A stretch of 15,983 nucleotides of DNA from an uncultured Clostridia bacterium. Lineage in GTDB: Bacteria > Bacillota > Clostridia > Oscillospirales > CAG-382. The position numbers and the translations under genes are program-made. The notes beneath the pieces were generated by a model. That model saw only the letters and a list, made by a program, of their open reading frames with translations. It was not told the origin of the DNA and did no database searches. How positions within the stretch are numbered: the stretch's first letter is position 1; every line of letters starts with the position of its first letter. The stretch spans positions 1-15,983 of the forward strand of contig CAMZED010000024.1 in assembly GCA_947305675.1 (NCBI GenBank). The letters run 5' to 3'. Shown here piece after piece: positions 5,941-13,339 of this stretch.

Positions 5941-8741
5941 ACCGCGTTGCGGCAGCGTGCGCAAAGGTGCTGACCGTCTTCATCCGCTTCGCAATCGTCT
6001 TTTTGCATCCAGCAACGGACGCATTTTTCGCCTCCGGCGACAGCCACTTCGGTGCCGACGCCGTCTTCCTCGTTGACGTACGCGGTTTCGGGCGCTTTGG
6101 CGCAGGAAACGTTGACTTTGCTTACGATGAACAGTGTGGGAAGCAGCTGTTCGAATTCGCGGAAAAGCTTGTATGCCTCGCTGTTTTCATCGGCATATAC
6201 GGTGATCTCGGCTTCAAGCGATTTGCCGATGACTTTTTCGGCGCGGGCGAGTTCGAGCGCCTTCATAACTCCGTCACGGTGGCGGAAGAGACGTTCGTAT
6301 TTTTCCTCCTCGGCGGCGAAATCGAGTTCCGCGTTATAGCCGGGAAGTTCATTACAGAACACGCTTCCGGCGTCGTCGGATGAAGTGTGGCTCATAAATC
6401 CCCAGGTCTCGTCGGCGGTGAAGGAAAGCACCGGAGCGAGCAGGCGGGTGAGCGTGTTGACGATAAGATACATAGCCGTCTGAGTACTGCGGCGCGCGGG
6501 ATCGTCCTTGCGTTCACAATAGAGCCGGTCTTTGGTGATATCTATATACAGTTTCGACATATCGATCGAGCAGAAGTTGTGTATATCGTGATAAACGATA
6601 TGAAACTGATAGCTGTCGTATGCTTCGTGAACGCGTTTTGCAAGCCCGTTCAACCGTGAAACCGCCCATTTATCGATATCGGTCAAATCGCAAAGCGCGA
6701 CAGAATCGCGGTTGGGATCGAAATCGGTCTCGGGCGAGCCGAGGTTGGCAAGCAGTATGCGCAGAGTATTGCGTATTTTGCGGTAGCTTTCCGAAAGTTG
6801 TTTAAAGATCGCGTCGGAGGCGCGCACGTCGACGCGATAATCGCTTGAAGCCACCCAAAGCCTTAAAATATCCGCGCCGTATTTGTTTATGACTTCCTCG
6901 GGCGCAACGGCGTTTCCGAGCGATTTGTGCATTGCTTTGCCCTCGCCGTCGACAGTCCACCCGTGGGTAAGCACGGCTTTATACGGAGCCTGATCCAACC
7001 CCGATCCGACGCAGGTGAGCAGCGAAGATTGGAACCATCCGCGGTATTGATCCGCGCCTTCGAGATAAAGGTCGGCGGGTCTGCCCAAGCCGTTTTCGCC
7101 GTCGAGAACGTTGAAGTGAGTCGATCCGGAATCGAACCATCCGTCGAGTGTGTCGGTTTCTTTTTTGAACCGGGCGCCGCCGCAATGCGGACAAACGAAC
7201 CCTTCGGGAAGGAGTTCTTCGGGTTCAAGGCAGAACCAGGCGTTCGAGCCCTGATCGGCAAAAATCCGGGCGACGCTTTCGATCGTTTCGTCGGTGCAGA
7301 CGGGTTTCCCGCAATCCTCGCAATAAAACACCGGGATCGGAAGTCCCCAGTTGCGCTGGCGCGAAATGCACCAGTCGGCGCGTTCGTTTATCATCGAGAC
7401 CATTCTGTCCCCGCCCCAAGCCGGCATCCATTCGACGCTTTCGCAGGCTTTGACAGCCTTGTCCCGGAATTTTTCGACCGAGCAGAACCACTGCGGAGTG
7501 GCGCGGAATATGATCGGATGTTTGCATCTCCAGCAATGGGGATAGGGGTGGATTATTTCCTCGCTGGCGAGCAGCGCACCGCTTTCTTTAAGATCGTTCA
7601 GTATCGCGCCGTTCGATTCGTCATAGCGCATTCCGGCGTATTTTCCGGCAAGTTCTGTCTGATATCCGCGGTCATCCACGGGAACGACGATCTCGATTCC
7701 GTAACGCATACCGGTGATATAGTCGTCCACACCGAACCCGGGAGCGGTATGCACGCATCCGGTACCGCTGTCCATGGTGACGTATTCGGCGTTGACAAGA
7801 ACGCTTTCACGGTCGAGGAACGGGTGGTAAGCTGTCATATACTCGAAATCCTGACCTTTGAACTTCGCAAGTATATCGTATTCTTCGACGCCGGCGTTTT
7901 TAAGCGAAGAAGCGATGAGCTCCGTCGCCATAACGTAGCATTCGCCGGAAGGGACTCTGAACAGCGAATATTCCTCACGCGGGTGTACGGCGATAGCCAT
8001 ATTGCCGGGAAGGGTCCAGGGCGTTGTCGTCCAGATGACGAAATAGGTGTTTTTAAGGTCCGCGTAAGGGGCGAACAGTCCTTTATCGTCTTTTACGGCG
8101 AACTTGACATAGATGGAAGTGCAGGGCGCGTCGTTATACTCGATCTCCGCCTCGGCAAGAGCCGTCTCATCGTGAGCGCACCAATAGACCGGCTTCAATC
8201 CTTTGTAGATATAGCCTCTTTTATACATCTCGCCGAAAACTCTTACCTCGCGCGATTCAAACGCGGGATCCATTGTAAGATAGGGGTGATCCCAATCGCC
8301 GATGACGCCGAGCCGGCGGAACGAAGTGCGCTGAAGATCGACGAATTTCGCGGCAAAATCGCGGCAGGCGGAACGGAATTCGCTTACCGTCATCTTGCGC
8401 CTGTCGAGCTTGCTTTGCTTGATTATCGCGCTTTCGATCGGCATTCCGTGGTTATCCCAACCCGGAACGTAAGGCGCGTAAAAGCCCTCCATCGATTTGG
8501 ATTTAACGATAAAATCTTTTAATATCTTGTTGAGCGCGGTACCGATATGAATGTTGCCGTTGGAGAAAGGAGGCCCGTCGTGCAGCACAAACGAGGATTT
8601 GCCCTCGTTGCGTTCAAGCATCTTTTCATAAAGGTGTTCATCGTTCCACTTCTGAAGCGTTTCGGGCTCTTTCGTGGGAAGATTCGCCCTCATGGGGAAT
8701 TCCGTTGCCGGAAGGTTGAGTGTGTCTTTATAATCTTTCAT
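5934..8741 (-). CDS. ileS: Isoleucyl-tRNA synthetase
   Basis: A 935-residue class I aminoacyl-tRNA synthetase charging tRNA-Ile. The HIGH signature appears as HIGT (65-68, within NGNIHIGTAL). The KMSKS loop appears as AMHKS within GEGKAMHKSLGN. The CP1 editing domain is recognisable from WTTTPWTLPGN and DSGTGCVHTAPG. A CxxC...CPHCGG zinc ribbon precedes the DTLDGWFDSGSTH block. The C-terminus carries a second zinc finger with cysteines at 907, 910, 927 and 930, plus C917 and C935. Start is ATG 8741, 26 bp after divIVA, which leaves no room for the T-box leader that often controls ileS in Firmicutes. The stop overlaps the lspA start. Placement after divIVA and before lspA is typical of Firmicutes. 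Confidence 0.97.
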   Translation of the reverse strand: MKDYKDTLNLPATEFPMRANLPTKEPETLQKWNDEHLYEKMLERNEGKSSFVLHDGPPFSNGNIHIGTALNKILKDFIVKSKSMEGFYAPYVPGWDNHGMPIESAIIKQSKLDRRKMTVSEFRSACRDFAAKFVDLQRTSFRRLGVIGDWDHPYLTMDPAFESREVRVFGEMYKRGYIYKGLKPVYWCAHDETALAEAEIEYNDAPCTSIYVKFAVKDDKGLFAPYADLKNTYFVIWTTTPWTLPGNMAIAVHPREEYSLFRVPSGECYVMATELIASSLKNAGVEEYDILAKFKGQDFEYMTAYHPFLDRESVLVNAEYVTMDSGTGCVHTAPGFGVDDYITGMRYGIEIVVPVDDRGYQTELAGKYAGMRYDESNGAILNDLKESGALLASEEIIHPYPHCWRCKHPIIFRATPQWFCSVEKFRDKAVKACESVEWMPAWGGDRMVSMINERADWCISRQRNWGLPIPVFYCEDCGKPVCTDETIESVARIFADQGSNAWFCLEPEELLPEGFVCPHCGGARFKKETDTLDGWFDSGSTHFNVLDGENGLGRPADLYLEGADQYRGWFQSSLLTCVGSGLDQAPYKAVLTHGWTVDGEGKAMHKSLGNAVAPEEVINKYGADILRLWVASSDYRVDVRASDAIFKQLSESYRKIRNTLRILLANLGSPETDFDPNRDSVALCDLTDIDKWAVSRLNGLAKRVHEAYDSYQFHIVYHDIHNFCSIDMSKLYIDITKDRLYCERKDDPARRSTQTAMYLIVNTLTRLLAPVLSFTADETWGFMSHTSSDDAGSVFCNELPGYNAELDFAAEEEKYERLFRHRDGVMKALELARAEKVIGKSLEAEITVYADENSEAYKLFREFEQLLPTLFIVSKVNVSCAKAPETAYVNEEDGVGTEVAVAGGEKCVRCWMQKDDCEADEDGQHLCARCRNAVC

Positions 8742-8767
8742 AAGGGTATTATCCGACAGCCTGGCTC

Positions 8768-9487
8768 TTATTTGCCGTCGTCCTCCATCATAAATTTAAG
8801 ATATTCGTCCTGCGCTTTTTTTGCGTCGTCGGAAAGATCAGGCATCGGCGCTTCGGAAGCGGGCTGTTCCGGCGCGGGTTCTTCCGCGGCGGGTTCTTCC
8901 TCGATCTTCGCGGGCTCCTCCGTCCTCAGTTTGCTCTCTTCGACGCGGCGGCGTTCGGTTTCTTCCTCGATTTTAACGCGTACGTCGCTGAATATGTTGG
9001 TCACGATCGCGTCGTCGTTGGGAAGAACGATATCTTCTATCTCGTTGACCGAGAGATCCTTGAGTTCGGCGATATGCTTGCCGTAAAGCTCATAGACCTG
9101 TTTTTTGAAATCTATTATGCTGGTACGCATCACCCACGCCTTTTCCTTTTCGGCTTGGAGCTGCTGGCGGAACTCGGCTATAACTCCGTCGCAGCGGTCT
9201 TTTATCGCGCCGGTGATGATATCCGCGCGGTCACGGGCGTCGGCGATGATCTTTTCAGCCATTTTCTGCGCCGAAATAAGAGTGCTGCGGATCGATTCCT
9301 CCTCGTCCTTTATCTCGTCGAGATTGGTGACTACGATCCTCAGTTTGCGTTCCAATTCGTTGTTTTCGCGGTACGCCTCGGTATATTTTTCAAGGACAAA
9401 CGCAATATATTCGTCGACTTCCTGGGGATTGTAACCTTTAAAGGTCTTTTGAAACTGCTTGTTTTTGAGTTCGTGAGGTGCCAGCAT
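8768..9487 (-). CDS. divIVA: DivIVA-domain cell division / polarity protein
   Basis: A 239-residue cytoplasmic coiled-coil protein. DivIVA proteins bind curved membrane at septa and poles and recruit division, growth or chromosome-anchoring partners. The N-terminal membrane-binding domain is clear (LAPHELKNKQFQ, then FKGYNPQEVDEYI). A long heptad-rich region runs to about residue 185. A tail rich in E, P and A follows, ending in a short conserved-looking DEYLKFMMED piece. An upstream ATG (9517) would add 10 residues, but ATG 9487 has the better AAAGGAA ribosome-binding site 7 bases away and begins where the family does. It lies between ylmG and ileS. The usual ylmH is missing from the gap before it. 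Confidence 0.93.
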   Translation of the reverse strand: MLAPHELKNKQFQKTFKGYNPQEVDEYIAFVLEKYTEAYRENNELERKLRIVVTNLDEIKDEEESIRSTLISAQKMAEKIIADARDRADIITGAIKDRCDGVIAEFRQQLQAEKEKAWVMRTSIIDFKKQVYELYGKHIAELKDLSVNEIEDIVLPNDDAIVTNIFSDVRVKIEEETERRRVEESKLRTEEPAKIEEEPAAEEPAPEQPASEAPMPDLSDDAKKAQDEYLKFMMEDDGK

Positions 9488-9494
9488 TTTATTG

Positions 9495-9501
9495 TTCCTT
9501 T
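9495..9501 (-). promoter_or_regulatory. Ribosome-binding site deciding the divIVA start
   Basis: AAAGGAA read on the minus strand, 7 bases before ATG 9487. This supports that start over the in-frame ATG at 9517, whose GGAAGG is about 11 bases away. Confidence 0.7.
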
Positions 9502-9516
9502 CTGCGTATTCAAACA

Positions 9517-9543
9517 TTTATATAAAAGCCTTCCGGCTGTAAA
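9517..9543 (-). promoter_or_regulatory. Possible internal promoter before divIVA
   Basis: On the minus strand, TTTACA (9538-9543) and TATAAA (9517-9522) are each one base from consensus, but the spacer is only 15 bp. Transcription would start near 9510, downstream of the alternative divIVA ATG and upstream of the preferred one. A short AGCC-TTCC-GGCT hairpin lies in the spacer region. It is a weak call from motifs alone. Confidence 0.3.
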
Positions 9544-9565
9544 GATATGCCGTTAACGCCGCAAA

Positions 9566-9603
9566 GCACTACCGCCTTCCGCTTTTCAGAAGACCTGTAG
9601 TGC
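9566..9603 (-). other. Stem-loop spanning the ylmG stop
   Basis: Bases 9566-9572 pair perfectly with 9597-9603 (7 pairs, GCACTAC/GTAGTGC). A smaller CTTC/GAAG stem sits inside. It covers the 3' end of ylmG and has no good T tract on either strand. It may be an RNA processing or stability element rather than a terminator; function is unknown. Confidence 0.35.
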
Positions 9604-9864
9604 GAGCAAAACGATTATAAGTATGATCACTGTTGCAACATACGAAAGGTCGATCGGCAGTTCCTGCACCGCGGGAAAACGGTCGAGCAGTCTGCGCGTC
9701 GGCGCGACGATCGGTTCGGTGACGGCACAGCAAAAGATATAGAACCCGGAAGGCGATTCTTCATCGACCCAATTGGCGAAAAGAACGCGGATCATGATCG
9801 CAAACAATACGAACCATACCGCCGCAACCGCCGTTCCGGATACTATATAAAAGAGTGTTTCCAA
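9586..9864 (-). CDS. ylmG: YggT/YlmG family membrane protein
   Basis: A 92-residue protein with two hydrophobic segments (about 5-30 and 68-90) joined by a loop holding the family's CAVTEPIVAPTRRLL motif. YggT/YlmG proteins sit in the cytoplasmic membrane. They are conserved next to sepF in Gram-positives and cyanobacteria and are linked genetically to division or nucleoid organisation, but no biochemical activity is agreed. The start is TTG 9864, 24 bp after sepF. The next internal ATG would cut through the first membrane helix, so the TTG is preferred. No strong ribosome-binding site is seen. Confidence 0.88.
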   Translation of the reverse strand: METLFYIVSGTAVAAVWFVLFAIMIRVLFANWVDEESPSGFYIFCCAVTEPIVAPTRRLLDRFPAVQELPIDLSYVATVIILIIVLLALQVF

Positions 9865-9888
9865 GTCAGATATTACCCCGGCCGGTTA

Positions 9889-10350
9889 TCAGCGGAAAAG
9901 CTCGCGGGGTTTTGCGGGGTGTTCTTCGGCGGGGGCTTCGGGCTGTTCGCCGGAAACGTCGACGTTTTTGGGCGTTACGACGTAAGTGGCGTTGGCGACC
10001 TTTTTGACCTGACCGTCGATGGCGAAAACGACGCCGCAGAGGAAGTCGATAATGCGTTTTGTCGTCTCTTTATTGGTGTCTTCAAGGTTGAGCACCACGG
10101 TACGTCTGGCAAGCAGATGTTCGCCGATCTGGCGCACTTCGTCGAAGCGTTCGGGTTTGACGACTTTCATTTCCAGCGCGGCGGAAGAGATGCCGCCGGT
10201 GGAACGTGCGGGAGCGGCTGCTCTGGGAGCCTGAGCCGCGGGTTGAGTCGCGGGGACTTCTTCCTGTTCCTCGTATTCCTCAAACTCTTCGTTTTCTTCG
10301 TAATCGTCTTCACCTTTGAAGATATCGCCCAAGCGATTCATAATTCCCAT
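9889..10350 (-). CDS. sepF: Cell division protein SepF
   Basis: A 153-residue SepF, the cytoplasmic membrane anchor and bundler of FtsZ in Gram-positive bacteria. The first residues (MGIMNRLGDIF) form the amphipathic membrane-targeting helix. A linker very rich in glutamate, then alanine and proline, spans about residues 13-55. The folded FtsZ-binding domain is at about 58-130 and includes VVKPERFDEV, VVLNLEDTNKE, RIIDFLCGVVFAI and TYVVTPKNV. The start is ATG 10350 with a near-perfect AGGAGG site 7 bases upstream (10358-10363), the strongest ribosome-binding site in the run, consistent with high expression. It follows yggS by 26 bp and precedes ylmG, the standard order. Confidence 0.95.
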   Translation of the reverse strand: MGIMNRLGDIFKGEDDYEENEEFEEYEEQEEVPATQPAAQAPRAAAPARSTGGISSAALEMKVVKPERFDEVRQIGEHLLARRTVVLNLEDTNKETTKRIIDFLCGVVFAIDGQVKKVANATYVVTPKNVDVSGEQPEAPAEEHPAKPRELFR

Positions 10351-10376
10351 AACGGAACCTCCTGTTTATTGAATTA

Positions 10377-11063
10377 TTATTTGTCGTAATTATAATTGCG
10401 TTCGCCGAATATGCCGCTGCCTATCCTGACAAGATTTGCGCCGCATTCGACCGCGGTAAGATAATCGCCGCTCATCCCCATGGAAAGGATGTCTATACTG
10501 CTATTATCTATTTTTTGTTGCGATATGTCAACAAATATTTTATTTATTTTGTAAAAATATTTTTTATTCTGACCGGGTTCGTCGCATTTCGGCGGCACGC
10601 ACATCAATCCGCGCAGCCGGAGGTTGGGAAAACCCGCGACCAGGCGGCAAAAATCGGCGGCGTCTTCCGGCTTCACTCCGGATTTCGACGGTTCTGAAGC
10701 GACGTTTACCTCTACAAGAACGTCCATCGTCCTGCCGATGGCGGAGCAGCGGCGGTCGATCTCGGCGGCGAGCCCGATCCTGTCGACCGAATGGATCATA
10801 TCGACTTTATCGACAATATATTTCACCTTGTTTGTCTGCAGCGCGCCGATAAAATGGACCGAAAGCCGCGATCTGTCGATAAGATCGTATTTTTCAAGCA
10901 GTTCGTTCACGCGGTTCTCGCCGATAAGAGTTATCCCCTCGCCGGCGGCGAAATTTATCAGATCCGCCGGGACGGTCTTTGTGGCGGCGAGCAGCCGCGC
11001 CCTGCCGCCGAGCTCCGCGGTGATCCTTTTTATATTTGCCGATATTTCCTGCCTGGTGTTCAT
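10377..11063 (-). CDS. yggS: YggS/YlmE family PLP-binding homeostasis protein
   Basis: A 228-residue single-domain PLP protein (PLPBP/YggS/YlmE), a fold-type III barrel that binds pyridoxal 5'-phosphate without a known catalytic reaction. It is needed for vitamin B6 and amino/keto acid balance. The PLP lysine is K29 in LLAATKT. HFIGALQTNK (70-79), GLMCVPP, SMGMSGDY and VRIGSGIFG are family hallmarks and make up the phosphate-binding region. Start is ATG 11063, 4 bp after the HlyD-like gene. It sits directly before sepF, its usual position in Gram-positive division clusters. A lysine- and asparagine-rich patch near residues 165-188 uses AT-rich codons unlike the rest of the gene. Confidence 0.94.
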   Translation of the reverse strand: MNTRQEISANIKRITAELGGRARLLAATKTVPADLINFAAGEGITLIGENRVNELLEKYDLIDRSRLSVHFIGALQTNKVKYIVDKVDMIHSVDRIGLAAEIDRRCSAIGRTMDVLVEVNVASEPSKSGVKPEDAADFCRLVAGFPNLRLRGLMCVPPKCDEPGQNKKYFYKINKIFVDISQQKIDNSSIDILSMGMSGDYLTAVECGANLVRIGSGIFGERNYNYDK

Positions 11064-11067
11064 AGCG

Positions 11068-12435
11068 CTATGTCAACCTCATACCGTCATAAATCCCGCT
11101 GCCCTCGGTTATTACAATGTCGTGCAGCGAAAGCCGGGTCTTTGAATTATACGCGATGTTGTCCCTTTCGGGATAATTCGGGTCGACGGGTATTTCGCAA
11201 ATGCAGTAACTGCCGTAGGAATAAAGCACCTCGGTGGTTTTGAACACCACCCTGCTGCCCTGCACCACATAGACCCCGGTCACGCCGTCGTTCATTCGCA
11301 AAGCGGAAGAGCTTATACGCAGCCCTTTATATTCCCTATCGGTCAGTTCGACCGTCTGCCCGCGTGAGAAATCGAATCCGTCCGGCATGACTTTTGTCGA
11401 AAACACCAGTATGGTCTGATCGCGGTCGGTTCGATTCAGGCGGCGTTCCAGCTTCATTTGAAGCACAGTGTTGTTCGAATACTGAAAAGTTACGGGATAA
11501 TTCTGCCCGTTGCGATAATTCTCGGCGGCGCGCTTGTCCAGTGCGACGGCGATATACCAGGTCGAGCCGTAAACGAGTTTGCCTGAAGAATTATTTATGA
11601 GCGATTCGTCGGGGACGGAATCGCCGAGCCGGTCGAATTCATCCGGAGTGAGCGTTTCGAGCGCTTTCACGGTGAAAATATTCTCGTATCCGTCGACGTT
11701 GGAATAAAAATACCCCGATCCGGGAGCCTCCGTAACGTATCTTTCGCCGCTGATCGATTCAACAAGGCTGTCGCGTTCAGAGTAAAGGTTGTTGAGTTCG
11801 GCGTCGTAACTGACCGAATGGATCAGCGCGTTGCGGCGGTTGAGCAGTATAAGGAGTTCGTCTTTTTCGCGCAGTGCCTTATCAAGCGCGTTGCCGTCCG
11901 CGTCGCGGATGATCTCCAACATAATGCCGTCGATCTCCTCGTCGAGGATGGAAATATTCGTAGTGGCGGCTCCGTCACTGAGGCGGCTCTTGCGGAGTAC
12001 CTCAATGCGGGCATTGATCTCGTTTATGCGATGCTGAGCGGCCGCGTCGCTTTCTTCAAGGTAAGTCACCGCGACGTTCTGACCTTTTTTGACTTTTTCG
12101 CCGTCTTCGGCAAGGTAGCAGTCGATCCCGCCGGAAGCCGATTCGATAACGTGTTCATCGCGGAACAGATAGGCTTTGAGTTCGGCGCGCCGGGTTATCG
12201 TCGCATAGGAGGCGTTTTCGACTTCGACAAAGACGCCGACGTTGAGCATCAGCTGCAGGAACAGATAGCCGACTATCGCGGCGGCGACGATCGCGGTGCC
12301 GAACTGCGCGAAAAACCTTTTTGTATAAGCGAGGAACCTGTCGACGCGCGAACTGCCGCGCGACTTGCTTACTCTTCTTACCGCGGGCGCTTTCGGCAAA
12401 GCGGCGGGGCTTTTTTCTTCGGTCATATTCGGCAT
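11068..12435 (-). CDS. HlyD-like membrane-anchored envelope protein of the division cluster
   Basis: A 455-residue protein with a basic, proline-rich cytoplasmic head, one membrane helix at about residues 34-58 (GTAIVAAAIVGYLFLQLML) and a large extracytoplasmic part. That part resembles the HlyD/membrane-fusion family. A lipoyl-like half (GGIDCYLAEDGEKVKKGQNV) follows the membrane. A helical hairpin spans about 130-225, and a beta-rich domain ends with the second half (ISSSALRMNDGVTGVYVV). Homologues occur beside yggS and sepF in many Clostridia, but I know of no assigned function. No ABC or RND transporter gene is nearby, so an exporter role is not supported here. The start is ATG 12435, with AAAGGAG 8 bases upstream. 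An upstream TTG reading of the frame would include that ribosome-binding site and is rejected. Confidence 0.8.
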   Translation of the reverse strand: MPNMTEEKSPAALPKAPAVRRVSKSRGSSRVDRFLAYTKRFFAQFGTAIVAAAIVGYLFLQLMLNVGVFVEVENASYATITRRAELKAYLFRDEHVIESASGGIDCYLAEDGEKVKKGQNVAVTYLEESDAAAQHRINEINARIEVLRKSRLSDGAATTNISILDEEIDGIMLEIIRDADGNALDKALREKDELLILLNRRNALIHSVSYDAELNNLYSERDSLVESISGERYVTEAPGSGYFYSNVDGYENIFTVKALETLTPDEFDRLGDSVPDESLINNSSGKLVYGSTWYIAVALDKRAAENYRNGQNYPVTFQYSNNTVLQMKLERRLNRTDRDQTILVFSTKVMPDGFDFSRGQTVELTDREYKGLRISSSALRMNDGVTGVYVVQGSRVVFKTTEVLYSYGSYCICEIPVDPNYPERDNIAYNSKTRLSLHDIVITEGSGIYDGMRLT

Positions 12436-12443
12436 TGCGGCGG

Positions 12444-12450
12444 CTCCTTT
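12444..12450 (-). promoter_or_regulatory. Ribosome-binding site deciding the HlyD-like start
   Basis: AAAGGAG on the minus strand, 8 bases before ATG 12435, within the short gap after miaA. It fixes the start and rules out the TTG at 12453. Confidence 0.75.
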
Positions 12451-12457
12451 CAAATAA

Positions 12458-13339
12458 TCAGATCAGGATGGTTTCATCCTTATGCATCCGCGCAAACCAG
12501 GTCAGCTGACGTTTTGCGTAATGGCGTGTGTTTATCTTAACGGCTTCCCGGACGGCGGATAGATCGCATTCTCCGTCGAAGAAAGGATAAAATTCTTTGT
12601 ATCCTATCGCCTGCGAGGCGGTGGGCGTTGTGCGAAGGCCGCGTTTGCAAAGCGATTCGACTTCCCGCGCAAGACCGAGCTCAAACATGGAGTCGACTCG
12701 ACTTTCGATGCGCGCGTAAAGTTCCGACCGGTCCTTCGGCGCGAGCATAACGGTGCAAACTTCGTATTCCGGCGCGTTTTCGCGGCTGGCGGCGTCCGAT
12801 TCGGTTTTTGTCATACCCGACAAATAACAAATCTCCAAAGCCCTTACGACGCGCTTCACGTTGTTCGGGTGGATCGCGGCGGCGGCTTCGGGGTCGGCTT
12901 CGGCAAGCCTTTTGTGGAGCGCGTCCGCACCGTTTTCCCGCGCATAGCGGTAAAGTTCTTCGCGCAGCTCAGGGTCCGATTCGTTTGCGGGCGGGCGAAC
13001 GCCGGAAATGAGCATTTCGATATACATTCCGGTGCCCCCGGCGATTATCGGCACCTTCCCGCGGGAAAAAATATCTTCGATCGCGGAGGAAGCCGATTCA
13101 ACGAACCGCATTGCCGAATAAGGCTCGGTTATATCGGCTACGTCGATAAGATGGTGCTTTATGCCGCGCATCTCGGACAAAGTGGGTTTTGCGGTGCCGA
13201 TATCCATTCCGCGGTATATCTGCATCGAATCGCCGCTTATCACCTCGCCGCCGATCTTTTCGGCAAGCCCGACCGCGTAGGCGCTTTTTCCGGAAGCAGT
13301 CGGCCCGATCACCGCGTATATGATTTTATCGGTTTTCAT
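12458..13339 (-). CDS. miaA: tRNA dimethylallyltransferase MiaA
   Basis: A 293-residue enzyme that transfers a dimethylallyl group to N6 of A37 in tRNAs reading UNN codons, the first step to ms2i6A. The N-terminal P-loop is GPTASGKS (12-19). The DSMQIYRGMDIGTAKP block (about 37-52) holds the catalytic aspartate and the tRNA-contacting residues. GGTGMYIE lies near residue 100. PTASQAIGYKEF and RHYAKRQLTWF near the end are also typical. Length is normal. The ATG at 13339 is directly preceded by a GTG (13342), which sits at a better distance from AAAGGAT, so the real start may be 3 bases earlier. It overlaps the upstream membrane protein gene by 14 bp or more. Confidence 0.96.
   Translation of the reverse strand: MKTDKIIYAVIGPTASGKSAYAVGLAEKIGGEVISGDSMQIYRGMDIGTAKPTLSEMRGIKHHLIDVADITEPYSAMRFVESASSAIEDIFSRGKVPIIAGGTGMYIEMLISGVRPPANESDPELREELYRYARENGADALHKRLAEADPEAAAAIHPNNVKRVVRALEICYLSGMTKTESDAASRENAPEYEVCTVMLAPKDRSELYARIESRVDSMFELGLAREVESLCKRGLRTTPTASQAIGYKEFYPFFDGECDLSAVREAVKINTRHYAKRQLTWFARMHKDETILI

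Noticed and set aside
6927..8522. A long plus-strand open frame of 531 codons opposite ileS
   Set aside because: It lies entirely within ileS, whose protein is recognised along its full length. Long antisense frames are expected in GC-rich genes with this codon usage.
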